The notes beneath the pieces are model-generated. The model was not told where the DNA came from. It was given only the letters and a program-made list of their open reading frames with translations, and made no database searches. A stretch of 64,000 nt of DNA from JALEFZ01 sp038527485 (GTDB lineage: Bacteria > Bacteroidota > Bacteroidia > J057). How positions within the stretch are numbered: the first letter of the stretch is position 1; each line of letters begins with the position of its first letter. A program made the position numbers and the translations under genes. Of the stretch, positions 17,029 through 24,674 are shown in pieces. The stretch lies in NCBI GenBank assembly GCA_038527485.1, contig JBCBFT010000013.1:1-64000 (forward strand), in the 5' to 3' direction.

Positions 17029-18378
17029 TCATATGGCTTCCAATAATTGGAGGTGCTCCATTTTTTGTTTAAAACGGCTGATGATGAGTTGATCCTTTGA
17101 AATACCAGAATCTTCCCAGATACAATATTCTTTTCCTACAGCAAGGTGTTCTAGTGCCTGTTGCGAACAACCTCCATTGCAGAGAGGGAGTAAGCGACAT
17201 TCAAGGCAGGGTTTATTTTTGAACTTGATGTCCATCCGCTGGTGGTATTTTTCTCCCCATACGATGTCTCCATTTTCCATCAGCATCCCTTCTTTATTCT
17301 TGCTGCTGAAATCTCGAGCGGTACACTTGAAAACCTCTCCATTGTAATTGACGGTAGCGTGATTCTTCTTGTCAGCGTAGCAAGAATGCGTAACAGTGTC
17401 TACCATGGAGTAAAGAGACTCAGTATGGAACCCATTGGCTCGGAAATTTGTAATGATACGTTCTAGTTTATCCGTACTAGGGTTATCATCTTGCCACACA
17501 TTGTGGAAAGAGAACTTCATGTTGCGCTTATCTGCCTCAGACACATCTGCAAAATCCTCCATCACAGATTTGATCGTATCCAAGGTTTCTCCTGTATAAT
17601 TGATGCGAACCATGACGTACAGACCATGACTGATCAGTAGCTTGATAGAATCGATAATTTGATCATAGGTCCCTTTCTTATTGGCTGTATATCGGATGGT
17701 ATTGTGCATATCACGATGCCCATCCAGTGTGATCTGGAAATGATTGACATGGTGATTTTGCAAGAAAGGAATCATCGGTTTTTTGATTAAGTAGCCATTA
17801 GTTGTAAAGCTTGTGGTGAATTCTATGTCATGCTTGCTGGCTTCATTCAGGGCATGTGCGACAACGGGTTTGACGACTTGTTCAAAATATAGCATCGGTT
17901 CACCCCCAAACCAAGAAACATGAAGTTTTTTCAATGTGTTTTTTTCTAGAAGGATCTTACTTATATGCTTTTGGAGCATATTTCGTGTATTTTCAGTCAT
18001 TTTTGACCCTTTTACATGACTTTCATAGCAGTACCAGCACTTGAAGTTGCAGTTCATCGTGGGGTTAATGGTCAATTGATAGAACGTTTCGTTGAAGTCT
18101 ACTTCTTCTCTTAAAGACTTGACCAACTCTACCTCGTCAAGTTCATCATCTACAATGAATCCACGATCGATCAGCTCTTGGTGAAAAGAGGGGTGAATGT
18201 CCTGAATACCTGATGGATTTTCTTCATGCTTGGCTGCTTGAACCAGTTCATGTAGGATGGGTTCAAGGACAAGAAACTGCTTTGTATAAGCGTTGAAGCC
18301 TAAAATCTTATCTTCATAGGGGATGAAGCTATTGAATTGGCTGAATTTTTCGCGGGAAGATATTTGGGAAGTGATCAT
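17029..18378 (-). CDS. Radical SAM/SPASM peptide maturase
   Basis: This is a 449-residue protein. Residues 1-100 hold a small N-terminal domain likely to bind the precursor leader. The radical SAM cluster motif CNFKCWYC (C110, C114, C117) follows, then WFGGEP at about 156-161. A complete SPASM set lies at the C-terminus: C333, C352, then C391-x2-C394-x5-C400-x3-C404 and C419. These should hold two auxiliary 4Fe-4S clusters. SPASM maturases make thioether, C-C or related crosslinks in ribosomal peptides. The gene sits directly downstream of three Cys-rich GG-leader precursors, which are its obvious substrates. The type of bond cannot be read from sequence. Confidence 0.93.
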   Translation of the reverse strand: MITSQISSREKFSQFNSFIPYEDKILGFNAYTKQFLVLEPILHELVQAAKHEENPSGIQDIHPSFHQELIDRGFIVDDELDEVELVKSLREEVDFNETFYQLTINPTMNCNFKCWYCYESHVKGSKMTENTRNMLQKHISKILLEKNTLKKLHVSWFGGEPMLYFEQVVKPVVAHALNEASKHDIEFTTSFTTNGYLIKKPMIPFLQNHHVNHFQITLDGHRDMHNTIRYTANKKGTYDQIIDSIKLLISHGLYVMVRINYTGETLDTIKSVMEDFADVSEADKRNMKFSFHNVWQDDNPSTDKLERIITNFRANGFHTESLYSMVDTVTHSCYADKKNHATVNYNGEVFKCTARDFSSKNKEGMLMENGDIVWGEKYHQRMDIKFKNKPCLECRLLPLCNGGCSQQALEHLAVGKEYCIWEDSGISKDQLIISRFKQKMEHLQLLEAI

Positions 18379-18457
18379 AGTAGTGGAATCTAAAGTTGAG
18401 ATTGAAAATGTAGATGAAGGAGTAGAAGAGATCTTGATAATTTCTTCCTATTCTGGT

Positions 18458-18490
18458 GAAGATCTCCACATGGCCAGCGTGGAGATCTTC
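18458..18490 (-). other. Perfect 12-bp hairpin between precursor A and the maturase
   Basis: The arms GAAGATCTCCAC / GTGGAGATCTTC flank a 9-nt loop. No T run follows on either strand, so full intrinsic termination is unlikely. On the minus-strand transcript it sits just after the precursor genes, where a 3'-stabilising or partial attenuation hairpin would keep precursor mRNA in excess over maturase mRNA. Confidence 0.8.
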
Positions 18491-18531
18491 TGTGATAGGT
18501 CTAATGGGGTTAGTTGAAAAGTAGTATAGAC

Positions 18532-18798
18532 CTAGTACAGTTGCGTTTTACATGATCCATTATCAGAGCCACTGCATTGGCCCAAGGAGTTGGTACAAGT
18601 ACCAATGTTGTGGCTACTACCGCAAGACCAGTCGTTGTCACAAGTTGTTCTGTTGGTCGTGTCAAGGAAAAGTTCAAAAGTGGAATCTACCGAAGTAAAA
18701 CCTCCACTCAAAACACCAGAATCACTTTCCTGGATCGTTTCCAGTTTCTGCTTGAGGGCATCAAACTTTGACAAGCCTTTTTCATTTTGAGCTTTCAT
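18532..18798 (-). CDS. RiPP precursor peptide A (GG leader, five-Cys core)
   Basis: This is an 88-residue peptide. The 33-residue leader contains a helix FDALKQKLETIQESDSGVLSGG ending in double Gly (split here as KFDALKQKLETI, then GVLSGG), typical for C39 peptidase cleavage. The 55-residue core starts FTSVDS and carries Cys at 53, 59, 68, 75 and 83 with the spacing C-x5-C-x8-C-x6-C-x7-C. It is rich in Gly, Ser, Asn and Thr. Two paralogues with nearly the same spacing lie just upstream. It is the precursor nearest the maturase gene and ends 41 bp before the hairpin. Confidence 0.9.
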   Translation of the reverse strand: MKAQNEKGLSKFDALKQKLETIQESDSGVLSGGFTSVDSTFELFLDTTNRTTCDNDWSCGSSHNIGTCTNSLGQCSGSDNGSCKTQLY

Positions 18799-18843
18799 AA
18801 TGAATTATATTAAAAGGTGAAAAAATAAATACTACTTATGAGA

Positions 18844-18865
18844 CCCCACTTTTTTCAGCGTGGGG
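18844..18865 (-). other. Hairpin following precursor B
   Basis: The arms CCCCAC / GTGGGG flank a 10-nt loop. It lies 38 bp downstream of the precursor B stop on the minus strand. There is no T tract after the stem in the direction of transcription. It is one of three hairpins that each follow a precursor gene. Confidence 0.6.
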
Positions 18866-18903
18866 AAGTATGGTAAAAGAAGTTTTTACGCATGGATTCA
18901 TTC

Positions 18904-19170
18904 CTAGAGGATAGTGTTGCACGAGCCACCATTTGTAGTGCCTGCACAAGCTCCTAATGAATTTTCGCATGTGTTTAAATTGTTGGCATTTTCACATTTA
19001 CCCTGATTACTACAAACACCCTTATTGACTACAGTAATCGATGTAGTATATTGCGCTTGTACAGAGAGGAATCCACCTACGAGGATTCCTGTTTCTTGTT
19101 CCTGAACGATTTCTAATTTCTGTTTGAGATTGTGTAAACTAGATGAATGGTTTGACGATGAATTTTTCAT
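18904..19170 (-). CDS. RiPP precursor peptide B (GG leader, five-Cys core)
   Basis: This is an 88-residue peptide with a 33-residue leader containing LKQKLEIVQEQETGILVGG. The 55-residue core begins FLSVQAQ. Its Cys are at 53, 59, 68, 75 and 84 (C-x5-C-x8-C-x6-C-x8-C). The segment NTCENSLGAC closely resembles GTCTNSLGQC of precursor A, showing descent by duplication. The N-terminus is Ser/Asn-rich. Expected processing is modification of the core by the adjacent radical SAM enzyme, then cleavage after GG and export by the C39 transporter. Confidence 0.9.
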   Translation of the reverse strand: MKNSSSNHSSSLHNLKQKLEIVQEQETGILVGGFLSVQAQYTTSITVVNKGVCSNQGKCENANNLNTCENSLGACAGTTNGGSCNTIL

Positions 19171-19227
19171 AGTCTCAACGGTTAGTAGGTGGAAATATGG
19201 AGCACCATAACTTTAAATAATGGATAA

Positions 19228-19254
19228 CTCGTGTTTAATTGCTTATTAAACGAG
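19228..19254 (-). other. Bulged hairpin overlapping the end of precursor C
   Basis: The arms CTCG(TG)TTTAAT / ATTAAACGAG give ten pairs with a two-base bulge. The hairpin overlaps the last codons and stop of precursor C, the same relative position as the hairpins after precursors A and B. Confidence 0.5.
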
Positions 19255-19494
19255 CTCGCAAGCACCAGCATTTGCAGAGCCCCGGCATGAGCCTACTGCA
19301 TTGTTACAGTGGGCGATATTGTTACTTTGTTGGCAGTCGTTGCCATTGGTACAAGAGCCTGAGTTGGTTTTGTGACTGAACATGATATGCTCTGATTCGA
19401 TCGAGAGAAAGCCACCTGTAAGTAGTCCTGCTTCTATCTCTCCAATACTTTCTAGTTTTTGTTTGAGTAGGTTGAATGCAGACTGATTGTTCAT
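19246..19494 (-). CDS. RiPP precursor peptide C (GG leader, five-Cys core)
   Basis: This is an 82-residue peptide with a shorter 28-residue leader: FNLLKQKLESIGEIEAGLL then TGG. The 54-residue core begins FLSIES. Its Cys are at 48, 54, 63, 70 and 79 (C-x5-C-x8-C-x6-C-x8-C), the same spacing as precursor B. The consensus after cleavage is Phe-x-Ser-Val/Ile. It is the first precursor in the direction of transcription, 392 bp after the exporter gene, so the precursors may have their own promoter. Confidence 0.9.
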   Translation of the reverse strand: MNNQSAFNLLKQKLESIGEIEAGLLTGGFLSIESEHIMFSHKTNSGSCTNGNDCQQSNNIAHCNNAVGSCRGSANAGACELV

Positions 19495-19745
19495 GATAGA
19501 TGAATATTAATGGTTGACAGTGTGAAGACAGACCTCTCCCAGTCACCTATATTGACATATAGATGGTAAGGTTGGGTTAGCCCGTGATCTATCCTCTAGT
19601 TAAAGGAGTAGAGAAACCATACAAATCATGTTTCATGATTGATCTTAAGTATGTTATATGTAAAAATATGGATGCAGTTTTCCTTTCTCTTCCTAGAATA
19701 TTTATCTAGGATAAGTCCATAAGTTTCATAAAACGAATGAGCATA

Positions 19746-19785
19746 TTTTTCATGAAAGCCTAGTTTGGAAGGCTAAGATGAAAAA
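19746..19785. other. 40-bp nested palindrome between exporter gene and precursors
   Basis: The outer arms TTTTTCAT / ATGAAAAA enclose the inner arms AGCCT / AGGCT, separated by three unpaired bases on each side and an 8-nt loop. It is symmetric enough to work on either strand. On the minus strand it lies about 100 bp downstream of the exporter stop and could end that transcript or bind a regulator ahead of the precursor genes. The rest of the 392-bp gap (19495-19886) shows only a small CCTAGA/TCTAGG palindrome at 19692-19710. Confidence 0.5.
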
Positions 19786-19886
19786 CGGATTGCCTAATGA
19801 GTACGTGTATTTTTCATAGATTGGATTTTATAAATGAATCATGATAAACCTGATCTCTTCTTGCCTATTGGCTTATTGAAATTGTA

Positions 19887-22157
19887 TCAACTGACGCCAT
19901 TGCTCGTTGGATGATGATTGTTTGATTTGACCTCTGTTTTTTTCTCTAATTCCAGTTGATCTTTGACCAATCTATAGTAGTAGCCTTTTTGATCAATCAG
20001 TTCATGATGCGTGCCTATTTCTGCAATTTGCCCACGATCTATCACTACAATTTGATCTGCATGTTTGACCGTACTGAGTCTATGGGCAATAACTACAGAA
20101 GTCTTACCTTCTAGAAAGCTGTTGAGATTCTGCACGATGCTCTTTTCGTTTTTGGCATCCAGAGAATTGGTCGCTTCATCGAATAATATGATTGCAGGGT
20201 TTTTATATACCGCTCTAGCGATCAAAAGACGCTGTTTCTGCCCAGTGCTGATGTCTACGCCCTCGGCTCCGATCTTGGTATTGTAGGACATGGGAAGGCT
20301 TTCGATAAAGTTCCGAATAGAGGCAATCTCCACTGCTTTCCGTAGTCGGTCTTTGTCTACCGTATCTTCGCCGAGAGCGATATTATTGGCAACGGTATCA
20401 TTAAAAATGTAACCTTCTTGCATCACCACCCCACAGTGTGAGCGCCAAGCTCTGGGCGAAATTTGACTGAGGTGTGTCATGCCCAACTCAATTTTTCCTT
20501 CTTCTGGTTCATAAAATCTGAGCAACAGTTTCATAAGGGTGGTCTTTCCACTGCCACTTGCTCCGACGATAGCCGTCATTTTCCCCTGCGGAATACAAAA
20601 GTCGATGTTGCGCAATACAGGAGCCACGCCGCCAGGATAGATAAAGGAAATATTCCGAAGGTGAATGTCTTGTTGTACGTTCAAGTGTTGTAAGCCCAGA
20701 TGATCTCCCTTTTCTTCATCGGGTCTATTGTGGATCTCTGAAAGACGATCTAGTGCAATACGTGCATCCTGTAGGGAAAAGGAAAATCCGATCCAGTTTT
20801 CAATGGGACTACTCAATTGCCCGATGATGTACGATACGGCCAGCATCATCCCCAATGTCATGTCTCCTTGTACCACATACCAAGCGGTAGTAAAGAGGAT
20901 CAGGATATTTTTCATCTCATTGATGAAGCCTGCACCTACAGATTGGGTCTGTTGAAGGATCAAGTTCTTGATTTCAATCTTAAATAGCCGTGCTTGTATG
21001 TATTCCCAACCCCACCTTTTTTGTCGCTCTGCATTGTGAATTTTGATCTCCTGCATGCCATTGACCAGTTCGATTACTTTACTTTTTTCTTCACTAGAGC
21101 GTTCAAATCTCAAATAATCAAGGGTTTCTCGTCTCTTCATGAAAAGCATGACATAGCCCATATATGCTAGGCTGCTAACGAGAAAAATCAAGAAGATGCT
21201 TAGGTGATACCAAGCGAGTATACAACTGAAAATGATCAAAGTGAAGGTAGAGAATACCACATTGAGGGTTGTGATGGTCATTAAATTTTTGATGCGGGCG
21301 TGGTCCCCAATTCGCTGAAGGATGTCTCCTGTCATTTTGGTATCGAAAAAGGAAATGGGGAGACGCATCAGTTTGATGAAAAAATCTGATACGAGTGAGA
21401 TATTGATGCGCGTACTCAGATGCAGGAGAACCCAGCTCCGAATCAGTTCATTGAGTGTTTTGCCTGCAAAAAGGGCCACCTGTGCTACTAGGATCAGAAC
21501 AATGAAATCTATGTCTCGGTTTTTGATTCCTACATCAACGATACTTTGGGTCAGAAAGGGAAAGAGCATTTCTAATGCACTCGCGATAAAAATTCCAATG
21601 GTGAGCTGAAAAACTAGGTTTCGATATCTCCAGACATAGGGAAACAGAAATTGGAAACTATTTTTACGCTCTTTGGTCTCCTCTTCCTCTTCCTCTTCCT
21701 CTAGCAACTGCGGGGTAGGTTCTAGCAGCAGCGCAATCCCTTCCCGTGTATGAGTTTGGGCATTTTTTCCAACCCATGATTCTAAGAATGCTTGCTCAGG
21801 GATTTTGAGCAGACCTTTGGCTGGGTCTGCAATGTAAACGTAGTGCTTTTTGATTTGGTAAACGACTACGTAGTGGCTTTGTCTCCAATGGATGATACAA
21901 GGTAGGGGCACTTCTTGAGAGAGCTCTTCATAGCTCAACCTTACCCCCAAGGTTCTGAACCCCAGTTCTTCTGCGGCATCACTCATGTGCTTGATAGATG
22001 ATCCTCTCCGCCCTGTTTGGCAGTACTCCCTCATCTTTGCCATACTGACAGAGCGTCCATGATGCTTGGCGATCATCTTGATACAAGCAGGTCCGCAGTC
22101 ACTAGCCTCTTGCTGTCTGACGAAAGGAAATGATGATAGGAGGTTGAGTTTTTTCAT
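19887..22157 (-). CDS. Peptidase-containing (C39) ABC exporter for the RiPP
   Basis: This 756-residue exporter has the usual three parts. Residues 1-145 are a C39 peptidase with Gln-x-Cys context QQEASDCGPAC (Cys21), His95 in WRQSHYVVVY and Asp111 in IADP, so the protease looks active. A run of eight Glu (about 153-160) links it to a six-helix membrane domain (about 175-460). The ATPase domain has Walker A GASGSGKTT (about 532), signature ISTGQKQR (a common variant of LSGGQ), Walker B IILFDEATNSLD and switch His in IAHRLST. It would cleave the precursors after GG and pump the cores across the inner membrane. It is the promoter-proximal gene of the locus. Confidence 0.95.
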   Translation of the reverse strand: MKKLNLLSSFPFVRQQEASDCGPACIKMIAKHHGRSVSMAKMREYCQTGRRGSSIKHMSDAAEELGFRTLGVRLSYEELSQEVPLPCIIHWRQSHYVVVYQIKKHYVYIADPAKGLLKIPEQAFLESWVGKNAQTHTREGIALLLEPTPQLLEEEEEEEETKERKNSFQFLFPYVWRYRNLVFQLTIGIFIASALEMLFPFLTQSIVDVGIKNRDIDFIVLILVAQVALFAGKTLNELIRSWVLLHLSTRINISLVSDFFIKLMRLPISFFDTKMTGDILQRIGDHARIKNLMTITTLNVVFSTFTLIIFSCILAWYHLSIFLIFLVSSLAYMGYVMLFMKRRETLDYLRFERSSEEKSKVIELVNGMQEIKIHNAERQKRWGWEYIQARLFKIEIKNLILQQTQSVGAGFINEMKNILILFTTAWYVVQGDMTLGMMLAVSYIIGQLSSPIENWIGFSFSLQDARIALDRLSEIHNRPDEEKGDHLGLQHLNVQQDIHLRNISFIYPGGVAPVLRNIDFCIPQGKMTAIVGASGSGKTTLMKLLLRFYEPEEGKIELGMTHLSQISPRAWRSHCGVVMQEGYIFNDTVANNIALGEDTVDKDRLRKAVEIASIRNFIESLPMSYNTKIGAEGVDISTGQKQRLLIARAVYKNPAIILFDEATNSLDAKNEKSIVQNLNSFLEGKTSVVIAHRLSTVKHADQIVVIDRGQIAEIGTHHELIDQKGYYYRLVKDQLELEKKTEVKSNNHHPTSNGVS

Positions 22158-22279
22158 CTTATTCGTTTTGACATAATAGTGCTCTTTAGGGGAGTATGCT
22201 TACTCCTCTTACAGGTGCTGGATCTCACACCACTTGAAACGATGATGTAAAGGTGCCTTATAGGTCTTCACTTAAGGTG

Positions 22280-22298
22280 AGCGTGATCAGATCACGCT
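22280..22298. promoter_or_regulatory. Palindrome upstream of the exporter gene (possible operator)
   Basis: AGCGTGAT-CAG-ATCACGCT is a perfect 8+3+8 palindrome 123 bp upstream of the exporter start. Its position suits a regulator site for the RiPP locus, but no dedicated regulator gene is adjacent. Confidence 0.35.
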
Positions 22299-23040
22299 TT
22301 ACAAAAGGACACAGATAGGCATTAGAAGAAGACATACTTCATTCGTAGTCCAGAACCTACTGGTTACTAGACCAAATCCTATTTCGGACATTGTATCAAC
22401 TTATCTGTTACATTATTGAACAAATGAGATTGAATACCCAGAATATTACACAAATGAATTACTGAAGGACCTATGGATGGGGAAGTTAGGCCTGGAATCA
22501 TATCAGCGTCTCACAGTATTGTTTTCTCCGAAGTGAGAATACATTAAAGGAAATGGTAATACTTCCATATGTGAACAATTATATAAATTAAATGGACAAA
22601 AGAAAGTTATGCTCAACATTTTCTCGGTTTGTTCAAGTTAGATTGCCTTTCCAATCTGCGTCATATGCACAATAATAAGCGAAAAAGAAAAAAATAGGCT
22701 AAACATATGAAAGACTTTATATAGTTTAATCTGCTCATAACTAGCAGATTTAGAAATCATAAGAGGACAATGAGTTTCAGCATGGAAAAGCTAATTTAGA
22801 TTCAGTATAAATAGCATGCAGGAGAAGAGATAAATCCTCAAAAACGCTTTTTAGCAACAATAGAGGAGGGCCGAGGTGAGACATAAGCTAGTTGTACGTT
22901 CCATATCTGGCACCTGATATGTTGGCTAGCTTACACGATATGTAGTCGCTATTTTCTATCTACTGATTGTCTGAACATGGCCTATGGGTGGATGATCTAG
23001 AGAGGATGAAAGACCTATCTCGTACTACTTATCGATATTC

Positions 23041-23178
23041 ATGACATGGGTATACACACTTAAACAGTTACGAGAAGAGAAAATAGTAGAGATGATGAAG
23101 GAATATTCATCGAAATACGAATCGATTTATCTCCTGCAAAAGATTATAGGATGCGGTATTCAGCACCTTATTCAGTAG
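23041..23178 (+). CDS. Possible 45-residue peptide ending inside a terminator
   Basis: The ATG at 23041 opens a 45-codon frame whose translation is helical and charged (TLKQLREEKIVEMMKEYSSK), with a hydrophobic end (IIGCGIQHLIQ). The frame is open back to 22996 without another ATG. The stop lies in the loop of the terminator at 23162-23196, an unusually tight arrangement. No homologue family is known to me. It may be chance, or the tail of a small transcript whose function is RNA-based. Confidence 0.25.
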   Translation: MTWVYTLKQLREEKIVEMMKEYSSKYESIYLLQKIIGCGIQHLIQ

Positions 23179-23196
23179 ATGAAGGTGCTTTTTTTT
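23162..23196 (+). terminator. Strong orphan intrinsic terminator
   Basis: The perfect arms AGCACCTT / AAGGTGCT flank a 12-nt loop and are followed by seven T on the plus strand. No recognised gene precedes it on that strand for about 9 kb, so it must end a small unannotated transcript. Confidence 0.85.
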
Positions 23197-23428
23197 GAGT
23201 TAACACTTAGCAGAGACTTGTCTAGATCTGAAAATCATAGTCAAAGCGCGAATATGTAATAATTTATTTATCTAAAAGATATATGCTAATAAAAGGGTGC
23301 ATTTTTTATTAAAAATGAAATTTATTCATAAATAATTTGAATTATAGCAATAATATTGGCTAACTTATGTCAAGATCTCAGAAATGATCCTGAAACGTAC
23401 ACGTTGTCCATCAGCCAAACTACCTGCT

Positions 23429-24592
23429 ATGAATACAAAACTAACTAGAAGAAACTGGCTTAAATCCTCTGCATTCCTCGCAGCTGGCCTGGGGGTGGCA
23501 CCCGCCCTCATGGCCTCTGATTCAACGTTACAACCTGTATATAAGCCTCAAATTTGGGAACGTAATTTTTCTTTTCCCTCAGATCTCCAAGGACTAAGAG
23601 CGAGGCTTCTAGCCAATGAAAATCCTTATGGTCCTTCTGATGAAGTTCGTTTGGCCATCATGGATTCGGTCAGTAAGGGCAATCGCTATGGCCATCAGGA
23701 CTCCATGAGACTCAAGGAAATGCTGGCTGAAAGAGAAGGAGTGACACCTGACCATATCATGCTGGGTCCTGGATCGACAGATATATTGGAGAAGACAGCG
23801 ATCAGCCATTTTGTCTCTGGTGGCAATATTGTCTCTGCCGATCCTTCTTACATGTCGCTCGTCAAGACAGCCATGGCCTTTGGGGGTTCCTGGAAAAATA
23901 TCCCGCTGACGGCAGCCTATGCACATGACTTATCTGCTATGCGCGCGGCCATCGATAAAAAGACCCGACTGGTCTATGTCTGCAATCCCAACAATCCGAT
24001 GGGATCGCTGACACCCAATGCAGATCTAAGAAAATTTTGTGCAGAGGCATCTGAAAAGGCACCTGTATTTGTAGATGAGGCTTATCTAGAGTTTCTAGAG
24101 GAGCGAGAAGGGAAAAGTATGGTGGATTTGGTCGCCCAAGGGAAGAATGTCATCGTGGCCAGAACGTTTTCAAAGATTCATGGAATGGCAGGGCTTCGCA
24201 TCGGATATGGCGTCGCACAGCCTGAGACATTGGAGAAAATTCGGAGCATGGTCCGCAGCAATATGGGCCTTTGTGTGACATCCATTCGTGGAGCCATGGC
24301 CAGCCTGGAAGCGACGGCCTTCCACGAGAAGACGAGAAAACTCACGGCGGAAAGTCGTGCTTATGTAGGTGAGCAGCTTCAAGTCATGGGTTTTAGCTAT
24401 GTACCTTCCTACACGAGCTTTATGATCTTTCCTATTGATATGCCAGGGGGCGATTTTCTGGACAAGATGTTTGCCCAGAGTATCGGTGTGCGTGTATTTG
24501 AGATCAACGACAAGCCTTGGTGCAGGGTGAGTATGGGCACGATGGATGAGATGAAGATGTTCATAGAGGGGCTCAAGAAGACTTTAGGTTAA
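23429..24592 (+). CDS. Tat-exported HisC-like PLP aminotransferase
   Basis: This 387-residue fold-type I aminotransferase resembles histidinol-phosphate aminotransferase. The core shows RLLANENPYGPS, YVCNPNNPMGS, VFVDEAYLEF and the PLP Schiff-base Lys in RTFSKIHGMAGLRIGYG. It is unusual in carrying an N-terminal twin-arginine signal (LTRRNWLKSSAFLAAGLGVAP), so the folded, cofactor-loaded enzyme is probably exported to the periplasm. The ATG at 23429 gives a seven-residue lead-in to the twin Arg and is preferred over 23384. A terminator follows directly. Similar Tat-type HisC homologues occur in Bacteroidota; their substrate is uncertain. Confidence 0.9.
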   Translation: MNTKLTRRNWLKSSAFLAAGLGVAPALMASDSTLQPVYKPQIWERNFSFPSDLQGLRARLLANENPYGPSDEVRLAIMDSVSKGNRYGHQDSMRLKEMLAEREGVTPDHIMLGPGSTDILEKTAISHFVSGGNIVSADPSYMSLVKTAMAFGGSWKNIPLTAAYAHDLSAMRAAIDKKTRLVYVCNPNNPMGSLTPNADLRKFCAEASEKAPVFVDEAYLEFLEEREGKSMVDLVAQGKNVIVARTFSKIHGMAGLRIGYGVAQPETLEKIRSMVRSNMGLCVTSIRGAMASLEATAFHEKTRKLTAESRAYVGEQLQVMGFSYVPSYTSFMIFPIDMPGGDFLDKMFAQSIGVRVFEINDKPWCRVSMGTMDEMKMFIEGLKKTLG

Positions 24593-24617
24593 TATGGTGT
24601 AATAGGTTTTTTATCAG

Positions 24618-24650
24618 AAATAAGGGTACACGGATTGCCCTTATTTCTTT
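24618..24650 (+). terminator. Intrinsic terminator after the aminotransferase gene
   Basis: The perfect 9-bp arms AAATAAGGG / CCCTTATTT are followed by CTTTTGTTT. Confidence 0.8.
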
Positions 24651-24674
24651 TGTTTGATCAGTTCTCTCCTCTTT

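Larger units (their letters stand above)
22158..23428. other. 1.27-kb AT-rich intergenic region upstream of the RiPP locus
   Basis: This is the longest gap in the window. It holds the presumed promoter region of the exporter gene, a palindrome at 22280-22298, a 45-codon frame at 23041-23178 and a strong plus-strand terminator at 23162-23196 with no evident gene before it. Many stop codons occur in all frames from 22300 to 22990. An sRNA, a short peptide gene or decayed sequence could lie here. No family was recognised. Confidence 0.6.

Noticed and set aside
18458..18490. Calling the perfect hairpin a normal intrinsic terminator
   Set aside because: Neither strand has a T run after the stem, and full termination would cut the maturase off from the precursor transcript.
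18323..18790. Plus-strand open frames across the maturase start and precursor A
   Set aside because: Shadows of the minus-strand precursor and maturase genes; the minus-strand products are supported by leader, Cys pattern and paralogues.
22158..23160. Mobile element in the 1.2-kb gap beside the RiPP locus
   Set aside because: No terminal inverted repeats, target duplication or transposase-like frame could be found by eye.
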